Assembly: GCF_000308615.1 (NCBI RefSeq) | Contig: NZ_BAGB01000002.1 | Coordinates: forward strand, 62,001-126,000 | Direction: 5' to 3' | Source of the DNA: Nocardia jiangxiensis NBRC 101359 | GTDB lineage: Bacteria; Actinomycetota; Actinomycetes; Mycobacteriales; Mycobacteriaceae | Length of the DNA stretch: 64,000 nucleotides | Shown here: positions 43,517-53,619 of the stretch, piece by piece | How positions within the stretch are numbered: position 1 is the first letter of the stretch | Layout of the letters: each line of letters starts with the position of its first letter | Notes under the pieces: model-generated | What the model was told of the DNA's origin: nothing | The model's input: the letters and a program-made list of their open reading frames with translations, nothing else | The model's database searches: none | Program-made: the position numbers and the translations under genes

Positions 43517-43840
43517 TCAGAGCTCGAGCGCGGTCTGGACGGCGGTGATACCCGCGGCGCGGACGGCGTCCTGCGCCGCGTACTCGGCCACCTGGATCCG
43601 CAACGTGGTGGCGGCGTTGCGCAGTTCGACGATGCCCTGAGCGATCGACGCGTCGTGCGTGGCGGCGCCCTCGTTGAAGTGGTTGGAGGCCAAGAGGGAT
43701 ACCTCTTCGGCGCCCGAAGGGATGACGTGGGTGGCCGGACCGCTCAGCCCCTGGGCGGCGGCGAGGCGATCGGCGAGCAGGTCGAGCTCACCGGCGGCCG
43801 CGAGCACGATTTCGGCATCGACGTGAACGAGATCTACCAT
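43517..43840 (-). CDS. PE domain protein
   Basis: A 107-residue PE protein, all helical (AEIVLAAAGELDLLADRLAA, HDASIAQGIVELRNAATTLR). The type VII secretion signal YxxxD is seen as YAAQD near the C-terminus. It is upstream of the PPE gene by about 40 bp and should form a heterodimer with its N-terminal domain. Confidence 0.85.
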   Translation of the reverse strand: MVDLVHVDAEIVLAAAGELDLLADRLAAAQGLSGPATHVIPSGAEEVSLLASNHFNEGAATHDASIAQGIVELRNAATTLRIQVAEYAAQDAVRAAGITAVQTALEL

Positions 43841-44005
43841 GACTCGAACTCCTTCTGGTGGCAGCTAGTCAACTGTAGGACCGACACAGGCCGACCCCTC
43901 GGTGGAACCACGAGAATTCCCCCTACGAGTTCTTGGACGCGGCAGCCCGCGATCCGGTTCCCTCGAGTCCGAAGTTTACGGGCTTGACTCACTCCGCAGA
44001 CAAGA

Positions 44006-44359
44006 CTATCCCCATCCCAACTCATGCAGCCGGGCTTCGTCAATCCCGAAATAGTGAGCTATCTCATGAATTACGGTGATGGCCACCTCGTTCACGACCT
44101 GCTCAGCGCTGTCGCACATCCTGAGAATGGGGTCGCGATAGATGGTGACCGTGTCCGGCAGGGCACCCGCGTATTGACTGTCGACCCGATCGGTCAGGGC
44201 GATGCCCTGATACAGACCGAGCAGGTGCGGATCCTCCGGATTGCGTGACTCGATCAGCACCACCACGTTATCGATGGCCCGGGTGAGTTCGGGCGGGATC
44301 AGATCCAGTGCGTCACCGACCAATTCCTCGAACCGCTCCGGTGACATCGACACGGTCAT
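44006..44359 (-). CDS. Zincin-like metallopeptidase family protein (Rv3836-like)
   Basis: A 117-residue protein with the zinc motif HEIAHYFGI (HExxH) near residue 96 and TVIHE before it; such small proteins (MMP-like, DUF1025) may be proteases or relics. The start MTVSMSPERFEELVGDALDL is typical. ATG at 44359 or 44347 are both possible. It is 19 bp downstream of the septum-formation gene. Confidence 0.88.
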   Translation of the reverse strand: MTVSMSPERFEELVGDALDLIPPELTRAIDNVVVLIESRNPEDPHLLGLYQGIALTDRVDSQYAGALPDTVTIYRDPILRMCDSAEQVVNEVAITVIHEIAHYFGIDEARLHELGWG

Positions 44360-44378
44360 CGCGATCGGTCCCGCGGGG

Positions 44379-45512
44379 TCATCGCACCGGCGGGGCCGCA
44401 CCGGGCAGCGGGGCCGGGGTGGAGCGGCCGGTACTCGGCGGCGGCACCGGAGCCTGGCCGTCGATCATGATATTGCCCTTGGCCGTTCCGGTGATCGAGG
44501 AGAACCCGTCCCGAGTGCCCTTGCCCACCAGGCAGTTCAGCTTGTGACTGCCCACCAGCCAGCTGCGGGCGTCGATGTTGTCCCAGAAGATGGTGAGCGT
44601 CTTGTTGATCAGCGCCTTCGGCCCGCCGAGATAGGAATCCGCGACGTGTGAACACTGATCCTGCATGTACTTGTCCTGATCGGCGTTCCCGGGCGTGCCG
44701 CTGCTGAACTGCTGCCCCAGGTCGACGGTCGACATCACCTCGTACGCATGGGGATCGGCGCAGTCGACCGGTTCGTTGGTCGGCAGGTTCTGGTTGATGC
44801 CGATGCAGGTGCCGGCATCGAAGATGCGCGACTGATCGCTGTCGCGCACGCGCCCGACGCTCTGCTGGGTGGCGTTGCCGGTGGCGCTGACCAGCTGCAG
44901 TCCGCAGCGCACGGTGCGATCGCCCTTGTTCCACGCGGGCTCGCCGGGATTGATCATGCCGACCACGAAACGTCCGCGCGGGTCCAGGCGTCCGCCCAGG
45001 TAGGCCTGCGCCGCGGTGACGCAGTGCTCGTCACGCAGCTCGGCGAAACGCAGCGAATCCGGGAAGCGGGTGCCCGGACCGAATTCGCGGCCCGGATAGT
45101 CGCTCAGATCGACGTCGGCGGTGACCTCGAACAGATGCTTGTCCGCGCAGTTGACCTTCGCCAGATCCAGGGTCTTGGCGTTGGTCCAGCTCAGGCAGTC
45201 GCCCGAATTCGCGGTGCCGAAGACCGAATTGTTCCGTCCGGCCGGACCCCCGCCGCCGGGATCGCGCGCCTCGAGTCCGTGCGAGGAACGGAATCCGGAG
45301 ATGGACAACGTCACGATCGCCGCGACCACCGCACCCACGGCCACCGCGAGCAGACCCCAGCGCATCTTGTGCGCAGGCAGGTGTACGTGCCTGCCCGCAC
45401 GTGGTGCGGCCGGATCCGGCTCGGCGGTGTCGTCCCACTCGGAAGCCGACTCGGCCCACTCGGGGTCGGGTCCGTTCTCGGGCTCGCGCGTGGGCGCATG
45501 TTCGAAGGACAT
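44379..45512 (-). CDS. Septum formation family protein, membrane anchored
   Basis: A 377-residue protein. An acidic cytoplasmic N-terminus (about 50 residues) leads to one membrane helix ([20 protein letters not shown]); outside are two repeated septum-formation domains with paired cysteines ([20 protein letters not shown] and [20 protein letters not shown]). This is the Rv3835-type protein next to serS. ATG 45512; a GTG six bases upstream is in frame. The dispersed 5'-element lies immediately before it. Confidence 0.85.
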   Translation of the reverse strand: MSFEHAPTREPENGPDPEWAESASEWDDTAEPDPAAPRAGRHVHLPAHKMRWGLLAVAVGAVVAAIVTLSISGFRSSHGLEARDPGGGGPAGRNNSVFGTANSGDCLSWTNAKTLDLAKVNCADKHLFEVTADVDLSDYPGREFGPGTRFPDSLRFAELRDEHCVTAAQAYLGGRLDPRGRFVVGMINPGEPAWNKGDRTVRCGLQLVSATGNATQQSVGRVRDSDQSRIFDAGTCIGINQNLPTNEPVDCADPHAYEVMSTVDLGQQFSSGTPGNADQDKYMQDQCSHVADSYLGGPKALINKTLTIFWDNIDARSWLVGSHKLNCLVGKGTRDGFSSITGTAKGNIMIDGQAPVPPPSTGRSTPAPLPGAAPPVR

Positions 45513-45529
45513 CGGCACCCATCATGGCA

Positions 45530-45579
45530 CGGTATCTTTTGCCTCCGCTTCGCTACGGCGGGTTCGCGGCCCCCTGGGT
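45530..45579 (-). repeat. Dispersed ~49-bp 5'-element, copy 3
   Basis: On the minus strand: CCCAGGGGGCCGC, GAACCCGCCGTAGCGAAGCG, GAGGCAAAAGATACCG. It aligns with copies 1 and 2 over its whole length and ends about 18 bp before the septum-formation gene start. Confidence 0.7.
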
Positions 45580-45699
45580 CTCACCGGTCGGAACGAGGTG
45601 TCCGGGGCGGGTCTGCGTTCGATCGGACGTTGCCGTGTCGGCGAGGAGGCTGCGGACCTGCGGAATACGAGTGGACCGGGCCTATTAGGCTTATGGCCC

Positions 45700-46959
45700 A
45701 TGATCGACCTCCGATTCCTGCGGGAACAGCCCGATGTCGTCCGCGCGTCACAGCGGGCCCGGGGCGAGGACCCGGCGCTGGTGGACGCACTGCTCGAGGC
45801 CGATGCGGCGCGGCGCGCCGCGGTGGCGACGGCCGACTCTCTGCGTGCCGAGCAGAAGGCGCTGGGCAAGAAGGTCGGTAAGGCGTCTCCCGACGAGCGG
45901 GCGAGTCTGCTCGCGCACGGGCAGGAGTTGTCCGCGAAGGTCAAGGAGGCCGAGGCCGCCGAGCATGCCGCGAACGCCGAACTGGACACCGCGCAGCGCG
46001 CGCTGTCCAACGTCGTGCAGGAGGGCGCGCCCGCGGGCGGCGAGGACGATTTCGTCCTGCTCGAAACCATCGGCAGCGCACCCGAATTCGACTTCACGCC
46101 GAAGGACCACCTGGAACTGGGCGAATCGCTCGGGCTGATCGATATGGAGCGCGGGGCCAAGGTGTCCGGCGCGCGGTTCTACTTCCTGACCGGATACGGC
46201 GCGCTGCTGCAGCTGGGCCTGCTGCAACTCGCCGCGCAGCGCGCCACCGCGAACGGGTTCAGCATGATGATCCCGCCGGTGCTGGTGCGTCCGGAGATCA
46301 TGGCGGGTACCGGATTCCTGGGCCAGCACGCGGCGGAGATCTACCACCTCGAGGAGGACGACCTGTATCTGGTCGGCACCTCGGAGGTCCCGCTGGCGGG
46401 CTACCACTCGGGCGAGATCCTGGATCTGTCGGCCGGTCCCAAGCGCTACGCGGGCTGGTCGTCGTGTTTCCGCAGGGAGGCGGGCAGTTACGGCAAGGAC
46501 ACCCGCGGCATCATCCGGGTGCACCAGTTCGACAAGGTCGAGATGTTCGTCTACTGCAAGCCCGAGGACGCCGACGCCGAACATCAGCGTCTGCTCGGCT
46601 GGGAGAAGGAGATGCTGGCCGCGATCGAGGTGCCGTATCGGGTGATCGATGTGGCCGCCGGTGATCTGGGCAGCTCCGCGGCGCGCAAATTCGACTGCGA
46701 GGCCTGGGTGCCCACCCAGCAGACCTACCGCGAGCTCACCTCGACCTCGAATTGCACGACGTTCCAGGCACGCCGGCTGTCGGTGCGCTACCGCGACGAG
46801 AACGGCAAACCGCAGATCGCCGCGACCCTGAACGGCACGCTGGCCACCACGCGCTGGATCGTTGCCATGTTGGAGAACCATCAGCAGGCCGACGGATCGG
46901 TGCGGGTGCCCGAGGCGCTGGTGCCGTTCGTGGGCAAGGAGGTTCTGGAAGCGGTCTAG
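45700..46959 (+). CDS. serS: Seryl-tRNA synthetase
   Basis: A 419-residue class II synthetase. The N-terminal coiled-coil arm (about 25-105) binds the long arm of tRNA-Ser. Catalytic motifs: motif 2 in [20 protein letters not shown] and motif 3 in [31 protein letters not shown] and [12 protein letters not shown] serine contacts are present. ATG 45700. It is divergent from the septum-formation gene. Confidence 0.97.
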   Translation: MIDLRFLREQPDVVRASQRARGEDPALVDALLEADAARRAAVATADSLRAEQKALGKKVGKASPDERASLLAHGQELSAKVKEAEAAEHAANAELDTAQRALSNVVQEGAPAGGEDDFVLLETIGSAPEFDFTPKDHLELGESLGLIDMERGAKVSGARFYFLTGYGALLQLGLLQLAAQRATANGFSMMIPPVLVRPEIMAGTGFLGQHAAEIYHLEEDDLYLVGTSEVPLAGYHSGEILDLSAGPKRYAGWSSCFRREAGSYGKDTRGIIRVHQFDKVEMFVYCKPEDADAEHQRLLGWEKEMLAAIEVPYRVIDVAAGDLGSSAARKFDCEAWVPTQQTYRELTSTSNCTTFQARRLSVRYRDENGKPQIAATLNGTLATTRWIVAMLENHQQADGSVRVPEALVPFVGKEVLEAV

Positions 46960-47124
46960 GGCACGACGTCACGGATCCTCCGGGAATGGGTAGCTAATGG
47001 TTTGCGATCGAATTCGAAAGAGCGCCCGCATTTCCCGACTCGCCGAGGGAAACCGGGGATGGTGGGCTCCGGATCCGACTTTGCCCGCCGATTCCTGCGG
47101 ATGTGACTACTGCTCGGGTCAACT

Positions 47125-49011
47125 ATGTCTAGGCTAGGGGCCGTGCGCGGAATCGGCTCGCGCGGCGATACCCGGACGCGGGTGCGGACGGTTTCGGCGC
47201 TGGCGACGGCAAGGGTCATGGCCCGGACCACCGGGGCGTTCTACGTCATGGGCGGGGTGCTCGGTCTGCTGCTGACCGCGATCGCCCCCGGCTCGGAAGG
47301 TAACCGGCCGCTGGTGGGTGCGGCCGCTGCGGTGGCGCTGCTGCTGGGCGTGAGCCTGCTGATCTGGGGGCCGCGGCTGCCGCATTCGATCCATCACGGC
47401 TACGTCGCCCTCGCGACGGTGCTGGTGACGGTCGCGGTGCACTGGTTCCCCAACACCGTCGGGGCGATCGGGCTGTCCGCGTTCTACGTCTTCATCGCTT
47501 GCGATGCCGCGATTTTCTTTGCCTGGCAATGGGTTGCGGCCCATGTGACGTTCGCGGTGCTGCTGTGCCTGTGGGTGGTTCCCTCGCGGGATCTGCCCTG
47601 GTGGGCGGGGGTGATCCCGGCCGGGGTGACGGTCGGGGCCGGCATCGTGGTGGGCATTCTGACCCGGATGGCCTCGGACGCCGACATCGATGTGCTGACC
47701 GGACTGCTCAATCGGCGCGGCTTCGATCGCACGCTCAGCAACGCGATCGCGCACGCCGCCCGCAGCGGCCAGGGACTCGCACTGGTTCTGGTGGATCTGG
47801 ACCGCTTCCAGAAGATCAACGATCATCTCGGTCATCGCGCGGGTGACGCGGTCCTGCAGCGCGTGAGCGACACCTGGTCGAAACTGCTCGCCCCCGATCA
47901 GCAGCTGGCCCGCTACGGCGGTGACGCCTTCGCCCTGCTGCTGCCCAACACCACCGAGCAAGCCGCGATCCTGCTCACCGAACAGTTGCGGGCCGCGGTC
48001 ACCACCGGTTGTTCCGCGGGCGTGACCTCCTGGCAGCCCGGCGAATCCGGATCGCTGTTGGTCAGCCGCGCGGACGTCGGGCTCTACCGGGCCAAGCAGG
48101 CCGGCCGCAATCGGACGGTGCTGGAGTCCTCGCGGCAGCTGCCGCTGGCGGTGGAGCTGCGCGAGGCCATCGACAAGGGTGCGCTCGATGTGCACTACCA
48201 GCCGATCGTGAGCCTGAGCGAGGGTGGCGCGGGCCGGGCGGTCGGGGTGGAGGCGCTGCTGCGCTGGTCCTCGAGCGCGCAGCCGGACGTCACCACCGAG
48301 GGCCTGATCCGCATCGCCGAGGAATACGACCTCATCGCCGATCTGGACGAGCTGGTGCTGCGCCGGGCCTGCACGGACGCCGCGCGTCTGCAGGAGACCT
48401 TCGCCCAGCTCGATCTGACCCTGAACGTCAACGTGAGCGGTCTGGAACTGGCCGAATCCGATTATGCCGACCGGGTTTCGGGCATTCTGACCGATACCGG
48501 CTGGCCCGCCGACCAGCTCGTGCTGGAGGTCACCGAGAGCGAGCTGGCGGCCGAATCCCAGACGGCCATCGGCAATCTCAGCACGTTGCGCGAACGCGGT
48601 GTGCGCATCGCCATCGACGATTTCGGCACCGGCTATTCCTCGCTGAGCCGCCTGGCCACGATTCCCAGCGACATCCTGAAGGTCGATCAGTCCTTCGTGG
48701 CGGCCATCCGCGCCGATTCCCCGGCTCCGCCGCTGCTGGGAGTCATTGCGGCGCTGAGCCGATCGCTGGATCTGCAGGTCATCGCCGAGGGCGTGGAGAC
48801 CGAATATCAGGCCGCGGTGCTCACCGAACTCGGTTTCGCCCTGGCGCAGGGCTACCACTACAGCGATTCGCATCCGGTGGCCGACCTCATCAACGATCTC
48901 AACGATCAGCACGGACTGGTCGGGGCGGGCGCGCCCGAACGGGAATTCTCCAGCAACGGCTGGATTCCGATGGACACCGGCCACGATTCGGGAGCTTTCG
49001 GCACCGAATAG
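47125..49011 (+). CDS. Membrane GGDEF-EAL protein with degenerate GGDEF motif
   Basis: A 628-residue c-di-GMP protein. Five or six membrane helices fill residues 30-180; the GGDEF domain follows (VDLDRFQKINDHLGHRAGD), with the active-site motif changed to GGDAF at 265-269; the EAL domain has its EAL at 376-378 and DDFGTGYSS at about 498. The loss of the GGDEF glutamate suggests no cyclase activity; the EAL half looks able to hydrolyse c-di-GMP, possibly with GTP binding as a control input. No operon partner. Confidence 0.9.
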   Translation: MSRLGAVRGIGSRGDTRTRVRTVSALATARVMARTTGAFYVMGGVLGLLLTAIAPGSEGNRPLVGAAAAVALLLGVSLLIWGPRLPHSIHHGYVALATVLVTVAVHWFPNTVGAIGLSAFYVFIACDAAIFFAWQWVAAHVTFAVLLCLWVVPSRDLPWWAGVIPAGVTVGAGIVVGILTRMASDADIDVLTGLLNRRGFDRTLSNAIAHAARSGQGLALVLVDLDRFQKINDHLGHRAGDAVLQRVSDTWSKLLAPDQQLARYGGDAFALLLPNTTEQAAILLTEQLRAAVTTGCSAGVTSWQPGESGSLLVSRADVGLYRAKQAGRNRTVLESSRQLPLAVELREAIDKGALDVHYQPIVSLSEGGAGRAVGVEALLRWSSSAQPDVTTEGLIRIAEEYDLIADLDELVLRRACTDAARLQETFAQLDLTLNVNVSGLELAESDYADRVSGILTDTGWPADQLVLEVTESELAAESQTAIGNLSTLRERGVRIAIDDFGTGYSSLSRLATIPSDILKVDQSFVAAIRADSPAPPLLGVIAALSRSLDLQVIAEGVETEYQAAVLTELGFALAQGYHYSDSHPVADLINDLNDQHGLVGAGAPEREFSSNGWIPMDTGHDSGAFGTE

Positions 49012-49111
49012 CCGATCGGCGGGGTCGCCTCGCGAGAGGCCGCGTCGTGCCGGACAATCTCGGGTGAACCGATACCGCACGAGGCGACGGTCGAAGTGAA
49101 AGGGCAGCTGG

Positions 49112-50149
49112 ATGGCGGAATTGGGTGTGGCCGTGGTCGGGTACGGGCTGGCCGGAGAGGTGTTCCACGCGCCGCTGATCGCCGCCGAGCCGCGGATGCG
49201 GGTGGCCGCGGTGGTCACCTCCGCCCCCGAGCGCGCGGAGCGGGCCCGCGCGGCGTATCCGGGTGTGCGGGTGGTGAATACGACCGATGAGCTGTTCGCC
49301 GATCCGGACGGTATCGATCTGGTCGTGATCGCCACACCCAATCGGACGCACGCGAGGTTGGCGACCGAGGCGCTGAGCGCGGGACTTCCGGTGGTGGTGG
49401 ACAAGCCGTTCGCGCTCACCGTGGATGAGGCGCTGGAGGTGATCGCGGTGGCCGAGCGGGCCGATCTGGCCTTGACGGTTTTCCAGAATCGCCGCTGGGA
49501 CAGCGACTTCCTGACGTTGCGCCGCTTGATCGAGGCGGGCGAGCTCGGCGAGGTGCGCCGGTTCGAGTCCCGATTCGAGCGCTGGCGGCCGGTCTCCAAA
49601 GGAAGCTGGCGCGAGGTCGGCGAGGTCGCGGACGGGGCGGGCATCCTCTACGACCTGGGCAGTCACCTGGTCGATCAGGCGCTGACCCTGTTCGGCCCCG
49701 CGACGGAGGTCTACTGCGAATTGGACTCTCGCCGAGCCGATGTGCGGGCCGAGGACGATGCGTTCATCGCGCTGACACACGATTCCGGCATCCGCTCCCA
49801 TCTGTGGATGAGCGCGGTCGCACCCCAGCTGGGCCCGCGGATGCGCGTACTCGGTTCGGAGCGCGGCTATCTCACCTTCGGACTGGATCCGCAGGAGGAC
49901 GCGCTGCGTGCGGGCCACCGACCCGGCGACGGAAAGCCCTGGGGCACAGTGGACCCCGAGCACTGGGGCACGGTCGGCACGCCGGACGACACCGAACCGG
50001 TCCCCAGCGAACCGGGCAACTATCCGGCCTTCTACGCAGAGATGGCCGCCGCCCTGCTCGACGACGCTCCCGTCCCGGTCGACCCGAACGACGCGGTGGC
50101 CACGCTGCAGGTGCTGGAGGAGGCCCGCATGTCCGCCGCGGGCGAATAG
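49112..50149 (+). CDS. Gfo/Idh/MocA family oxidoreductase
   Basis: A 345-residue NAD(P)-dependent oxidoreductase. The Rossmann start VAVVGYGLAGEVFHAPLI, the family EKP-type site here VDKPFALT (Lys), and the C-terminal GGxxxDxGxHxxD-like GAGILYDLGSHLVDQAL are visible. Members oxidise sugars or inositols; the substrate is unknown. ATG 49112 behind AAAGGGCAGC. Confidence 0.9.
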   Translation: MAELGVAVVGYGLAGEVFHAPLIAAEPRMRVAAVVTSAPERAERARAAYPGVRVVNTTDELFADPDGIDLVVIATPNRTHARLATEALSAGLPVVVDKPFALTVDEALEVIAVAERADLALTVFQNRRWDSDFLTLRRLIEAGELGEVRRFESRFERWRPVSKGSWREVGEVADGAGILYDLGSHLVDQALTLFGPATEVYCELDSRRADVRAEDDAFIALTHDSGIRSHLWMSAVAPQLGPRMRVLGSERGYLTFGLDPQEDALRAGHRPGDGKPWGTVDPEHWGTVGTPDDTEPVPSEPGNYPAFYAEMAAALLDDAPVPVDPNDAVATLQVLEEARMSAAGE

Positions 50150-50188
50150 CCCACTACCGGAACGTGTTCCGCGGCGGAACTTCGGTCC

Positions 50189-51724
50189 TCAGAGCTTGCG
50201 CGAGCGCAGCTCGTGGCCCTTGGAGGTCTTGCACCGTCCCGACTCCAGATCCCACTGCCAGCCGTGCAGGTTGCAGGTGAGGGTATTGCCCTCCACCACA
50301 CCGAATTTGGACAGGTCGGCCTTGAGGTGCGGGCAGCGGCGCTGCACCTCCCAGCCGGCCAGTTCGGTCGAGGCCGAATCGTCGTGCGCCTCGGAGAACC
50401 AGCCGTCCGCGTAGGCGATTCGCTCGTCGGTGAGGCATTTGAAGAAGGTGTAGAGGAATTCGTTGTAGCCGCCGATGCGCCACGCCTGGAACCGCGTGGA
50501 CAGGAAGATCGTGTTCACCCAGTCGGGTTCGTGATCGCGCAGCACCGTGCGCACCAGCTGCGGATCGATCCGGAAACCGTAGCGGTAGCGGCCTTCACCC
50601 TCGATCGGCTCACGCACCGTCCGCTTCGGGAAGTCCAGGACGAAGGTCTGCTCACCGAGCACCAGGCCGACCGGATAGCCGATGCCGTCGCAGATCAGAT
50701 CGCTCTGCGCCATGATCGGCTCGAACAGATCCTTCAGCTGCGGCAGCAGCGGTTCCTCGCCGGTGGCCCAGCCCGCCTTCTCCGCGGCCAGCGCCGGCGC
50801 CATCCGCTCGGCCATCCGCTCGATGTATTCGGCCTTGTCGCCGTAGATCTCGTCCGGATCGACCGGATGGGTGAGCTCGAGTTCCTTGCCGCGCACATCG
50901 GCCACCGAACCCGGAATCATCAGCACGCCACCGGCATTGCCGTGGATCCGCATCTGCTCCAGGAACACGATCTGATCCGGGAAGATGTTGCCCTCGTCGC
51001 CGCGATCGTCGTTCAGGTAGCGCAGTTCGTCGTCCAGGAACACCGGGGGACCGGCCGAGGGCACCACCCAGGTCGCCCCGACCTGCTCGATGTAGCTGCG
51101 CGCCCGGTCCATCCCGCGCTGCCGCTTCTGCTTGCCGAAATTCGACTTGGTGCGGGCCGGGATGTCGTAGACCATCGGGTACCAGATCGCGCCCGAATAC
51201 TGCAGCAGATGGATGTCGATGTGGCCGAACGTCTCGTGCAGGACGTCCATATCGACCGGGCGGGCGTCGTTCATGTTGAAGCACACCGTCTCGCCGTCCG
51301 AGACGACCAGTCCGGAATCGCCGATCGGGCCGTCCGCGGGGGCGCGCAGCGCCATGATCATGATGTCCATCTCGCCGCCCGGCCCGGTGATGGTGCGCTT
51401 CACCGAGGTCTCGGTTTCGATGAACTTCGTGAAGCCGAGCTTCTCCAGTTCGCGGCGCAGATCCGGGACCGGGTAGTCCGGCAGCAGGACGGTCGCGTCC
51501 TTGCTGACGTGGTCGGTCAGATGTTTCGCGTCGAAATGGTCGCGGTGCAGGTGCGAGACGTACAGGAAGTCGCAGTTGCCCAGTTCGTCCCAGTCCAGTT
51601 CGGTGTTGTCCGGGAACGGGAACCAGGACCCGAAATACGCCGGGTTGACCCAGGGATCACACAGGATCGTCCCGGCCGCGGTGCGGATATGGAACCCGGC
51701 GTGCCCGACGCTGGTGATCTCCAC
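50189..51724 (-). CDS. MBL-fold hydrolase fused to Rieske [2Fe-2S] domain
   Basis: A 511-residue two-part protein. N-terminal metallo-beta-lactamase fold with HLHRDHFD (the HxHxDH pattern) at about 58 and ADHV-type later strands. C-terminal Rieske domain with RRCPHLKADL and CNLHGWQWDL, supplying two Cys and two His for the cluster. It matches the Rv3818-type protein of mycobacteria (recalled); substrate unknown. Start ATG 51724. Confidence 0.88.
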   Translation of the reverse strand: MEITSVGHAGFHIRTAAGTILCDPWVNPAYFGSWFPFPDNTELDWDELGNCDFLYVSHLHRDHFDAKHLTDHVSKDATVLLPDYPVPDLRRELEKLGFTKFIETETSVKRTITGPGGEMDIMIMALRAPADGPIGDSGLVVSDGETVCFNMNDARPVDMDVLHETFGHIDIHLLQYSGAIWYPMVYDIPARTKSNFGKQKRQRGMDRARSYIEQVGATWVVPSAGPPVFLDDELRYLNDDRGDEGNIFPDQIVFLEQMRIHGNAGGVLMIPGSVADVRGKELELTHPVDPDEIYGDKAEYIERMAERMAPALAAEKAGWATGEEPLLPQLKDLFEPIMAQSDLICDGIGYPVGLVLGEQTFVLDFPKRTVREPIEGEGRYRYGFRIDPQLVRTVLRDHEPDWVNTIFLSTRFQAWRIGGYNEFLYTFFKCLTDERIAYADGWFSEAHDDSASTELAGWEVQRRCPHLKADLSKFGVVEGNTLTCNLHGWQWDLESGRCKTSKGHELRSRKL

Positions 51725-51767
51725 GAACTTCCTTCCTCCAGATGTTTCCGGTCAACCAGGGTACCGA

Positions 51768-52673
51768 CTACGAGGAGACGTCGCCGATGCAGTAACCCTG
51801 CTTGCCGGACTTGAGCGTGAATGTCCGGGTCTGCTCGACTCCGTCGGTGGTCAGGACCGAGGCCGAGACGGTGACGTACGACCCCCGCAACGTCCCCGAG
51901 GTCAACGACTGGTCGACGAAGGACTGCACGTCGTCGAGCTTGCCGGGCTCGGTGGCCAGCGGCGCGGTGGTGGTCCGGCCGGCGCCGGTGGGATCCCAGA
52001 TTCCCGTGGCCGCGGTACACCGCAGCGGGTGGGTGGTCTCCTTGTCGGCCGGGTCGAGCGGCGTTCCGGTGACGCGGTCGAGGTAGCGGCGCACGGTGTG
52101 CCGGGCGTCGGCGTCGTTGAACGTCGGTGTCGTCCCGGTCTGGAAGACCCGCGGGCAGGCGTATCCGGTGGCGATATCGGTGTGCTGCGCCACGACGGTG
52201 ACCGCTCCGCGCCCGGTGCCCTGCCAGGTGATCGCCGTGCCGTCGTCCACGCCGGGGCGGGCCAGTGCGCTGAGGATGGCCTTCTTGTCGGTGTACATGG
52301 ATTGCACGTTCTGCGGGGCCAGGGTCCAGCATTTGGCCTGCAGCCGGGTGGGTGAGACCGATTGCAGGTCCATGGCCCAGCGGGTCAGCGCGTCGGCGGC
52401 GTCGGAATCGGGTTTGGTGAGCGAGACGGTCACCGCGAGTTCGCCCGGCTTCGGCTTCGGCAGGACCGGTGCGGCCGCCACGGCGGCCGACGGGGTCGTG
52501 GGTGCGGTCGAGGCCGTGGCCAGCGGGGCAGGCGGTTCGTCGGTGTTGTAGTCGGTGCCCTCGATCCCCACTCGCGAATCACAGCCCGCGACCAGTCCGG
52601 CCGCGATCAGTGCCAGGCCCCCGGCCAGTGCGTATCGGAGACGTCCACGCGAAGCCGGTCGGGGAAATTTCAC
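51768..52673 (-). CDS. Secreted lipoprotein of unknown function
   Basis: A 301-residue lipoprotein: basic start (KFPRPASRGRLRYALAG), hydrophobic core, and lipobox LVAGC. After a Pro/Ala/Thr linker comes a domain with four scattered cysteines (KCWTLAP, YACPRVF, PLRCTAA, GYCIGD) that could form two disulfides. No family recognised. GTG 52673 is preferred over 52739, as it gives a clean signal peptide and AAAGAGG spacing. Confidence 0.65.
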   Translation of the reverse strand: MKFPRPASRGRLRYALAGGLALIAAGLVAGCDSRVGIEGTDYNTDEPPAPLATASTAPTTPSAAVAAAPVLPKPKPGELAVTVSLTKPDSDAADALTRWAMDLQSVSPTRLQAKCWTLAPQNVQSMYTDKKAILSALARPGVDDGTAITWQGTGRGAVTVVAQHTDIATGYACPRVFQTGTTPTFNDADARHTVRRYLDRVTGTPLDPADKETTHPLRCTAATGIWDPTGAGRTTTAPLATEPGKLDDVQSFVDQSLTSGTLRGSYVTVSASVLTTDGVEQTRTFTLKSGKQGYCIGDVSS

Positions 52674-52785
52674 TGCGGTGAACCTCTTTCCTGTACGCGT
52701 GTGCGGTTGTCTGGCAGGCGTGTGTGTGGACTGCGACACACGCCTGGGTGTAGCCCGATGTGCCGGGGACTACGCTAGCGGAATT

Positions 52786-53583
52786 GTGGAACCCGTCTAC
52801 CGGTCGATCATCGGCCTGGCCCGCACCGTCTTCTTCGCGCAGGGGCTGAAATTCGATGTCCGAGGGGCCGAGCGCATCCCCGCCGTCGGTGGCGCGGTCA
52901 TCGCCATCAATCACACCGGCTACATGGACTTCACCTATGCCGGGCTGCCCGCGCGCACCCCGAAACGGTACATCCGGTTCATGGCCAAGAAGGAGGTGTT
53001 CGACAGCGGGGTCTCGGGTCCGATCATGCGCGCGCTGCGGCACATTCCGGTGGACCGCTCGGCCGGGGCCGACTCCTACAAGGCCGCGCTGGAATATCTG
53101 CGGCGCGGTGAGCTGGTCGGGGTGTACCCGGAGGCGACGATCAGCCGCAGTTTCGAGATCAAGGAATTCAAATCCGGCGCGGCTCGGATGTCGATCGAAT
53201 CGGGCGTGCCGATCATCCCGATGGTGATCTGGGGCGCGCAGCGGGTGTGGACCAAGGGGCATCCCAAACGCCTGGGCCGCACCAACACTCCGATCCGGAT
53301 CGCGGTGGGTGAGCCGATCGCGCCGCCCGTGATGGGCGACGGGGATAGCGGCGAGGTGGCCGCGGAACTGACCCTGCGCCTGCGCGCGACGATGCAGCAG
53401 ATGCTCGAGCAGTTGCAGCAGGGCTACCAGCTCGAACCGGGCGCATACTGGGTTCCGGCTCGGCTGGGCGGCGGTGCGCCCACACTGGAGGAGGCGAACG
53501 CGATGGATGCCGCGGACGCGGCCGCCAAGGCCGAACGCGCTGCGGCGGAACGGAATTCGGCTACCGGCGAACCGGATCGGTAG
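52786..53583 (+). CDS. Lysophospholipid/1-acylglycerol-phosphate acyltransferase (PlsC family), copy 1
   Basis: A 265-residue membrane-associated acyltransferase. The catalytic INHTGYMDF (H-x4-D) at about 46, the glycerophosphate site VYPEATISRSFEIKEFKSGA (EAT in place of EGTR), and VPIIPMVIWGAQRVW. It transfers acyl groups to lysolipids. GTG 52786. The next gene is a close paralogue. Confidence 0.9.
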   Translation: MEPVYRSIIGLARTVFFAQGLKFDVRGAERIPAVGGAVIAINHTGYMDFTYAGLPARTPKRYIRFMAKKEVFDSGVSGPIMRALRHIPVDRSAGADSYKAALEYLRRGELVGVYPEATISRSFEIKEFKSGAARMSIESGVPIIPMVIWGAQRVWTKGHPKRLGRTNTPIRIAVGEPIAPPVMGDGDSGEVAAELTLRLRATMQQMLEQLQQGYQLEPGAYWVPARLGGGAPTLEEANAMDAADAAAKAERAAAERNSATGEPDR

Positions 53584-53619
53584 TCCGGCACCGAGAGTGG
53601 ATGCACAGGAGTTGTGAAC

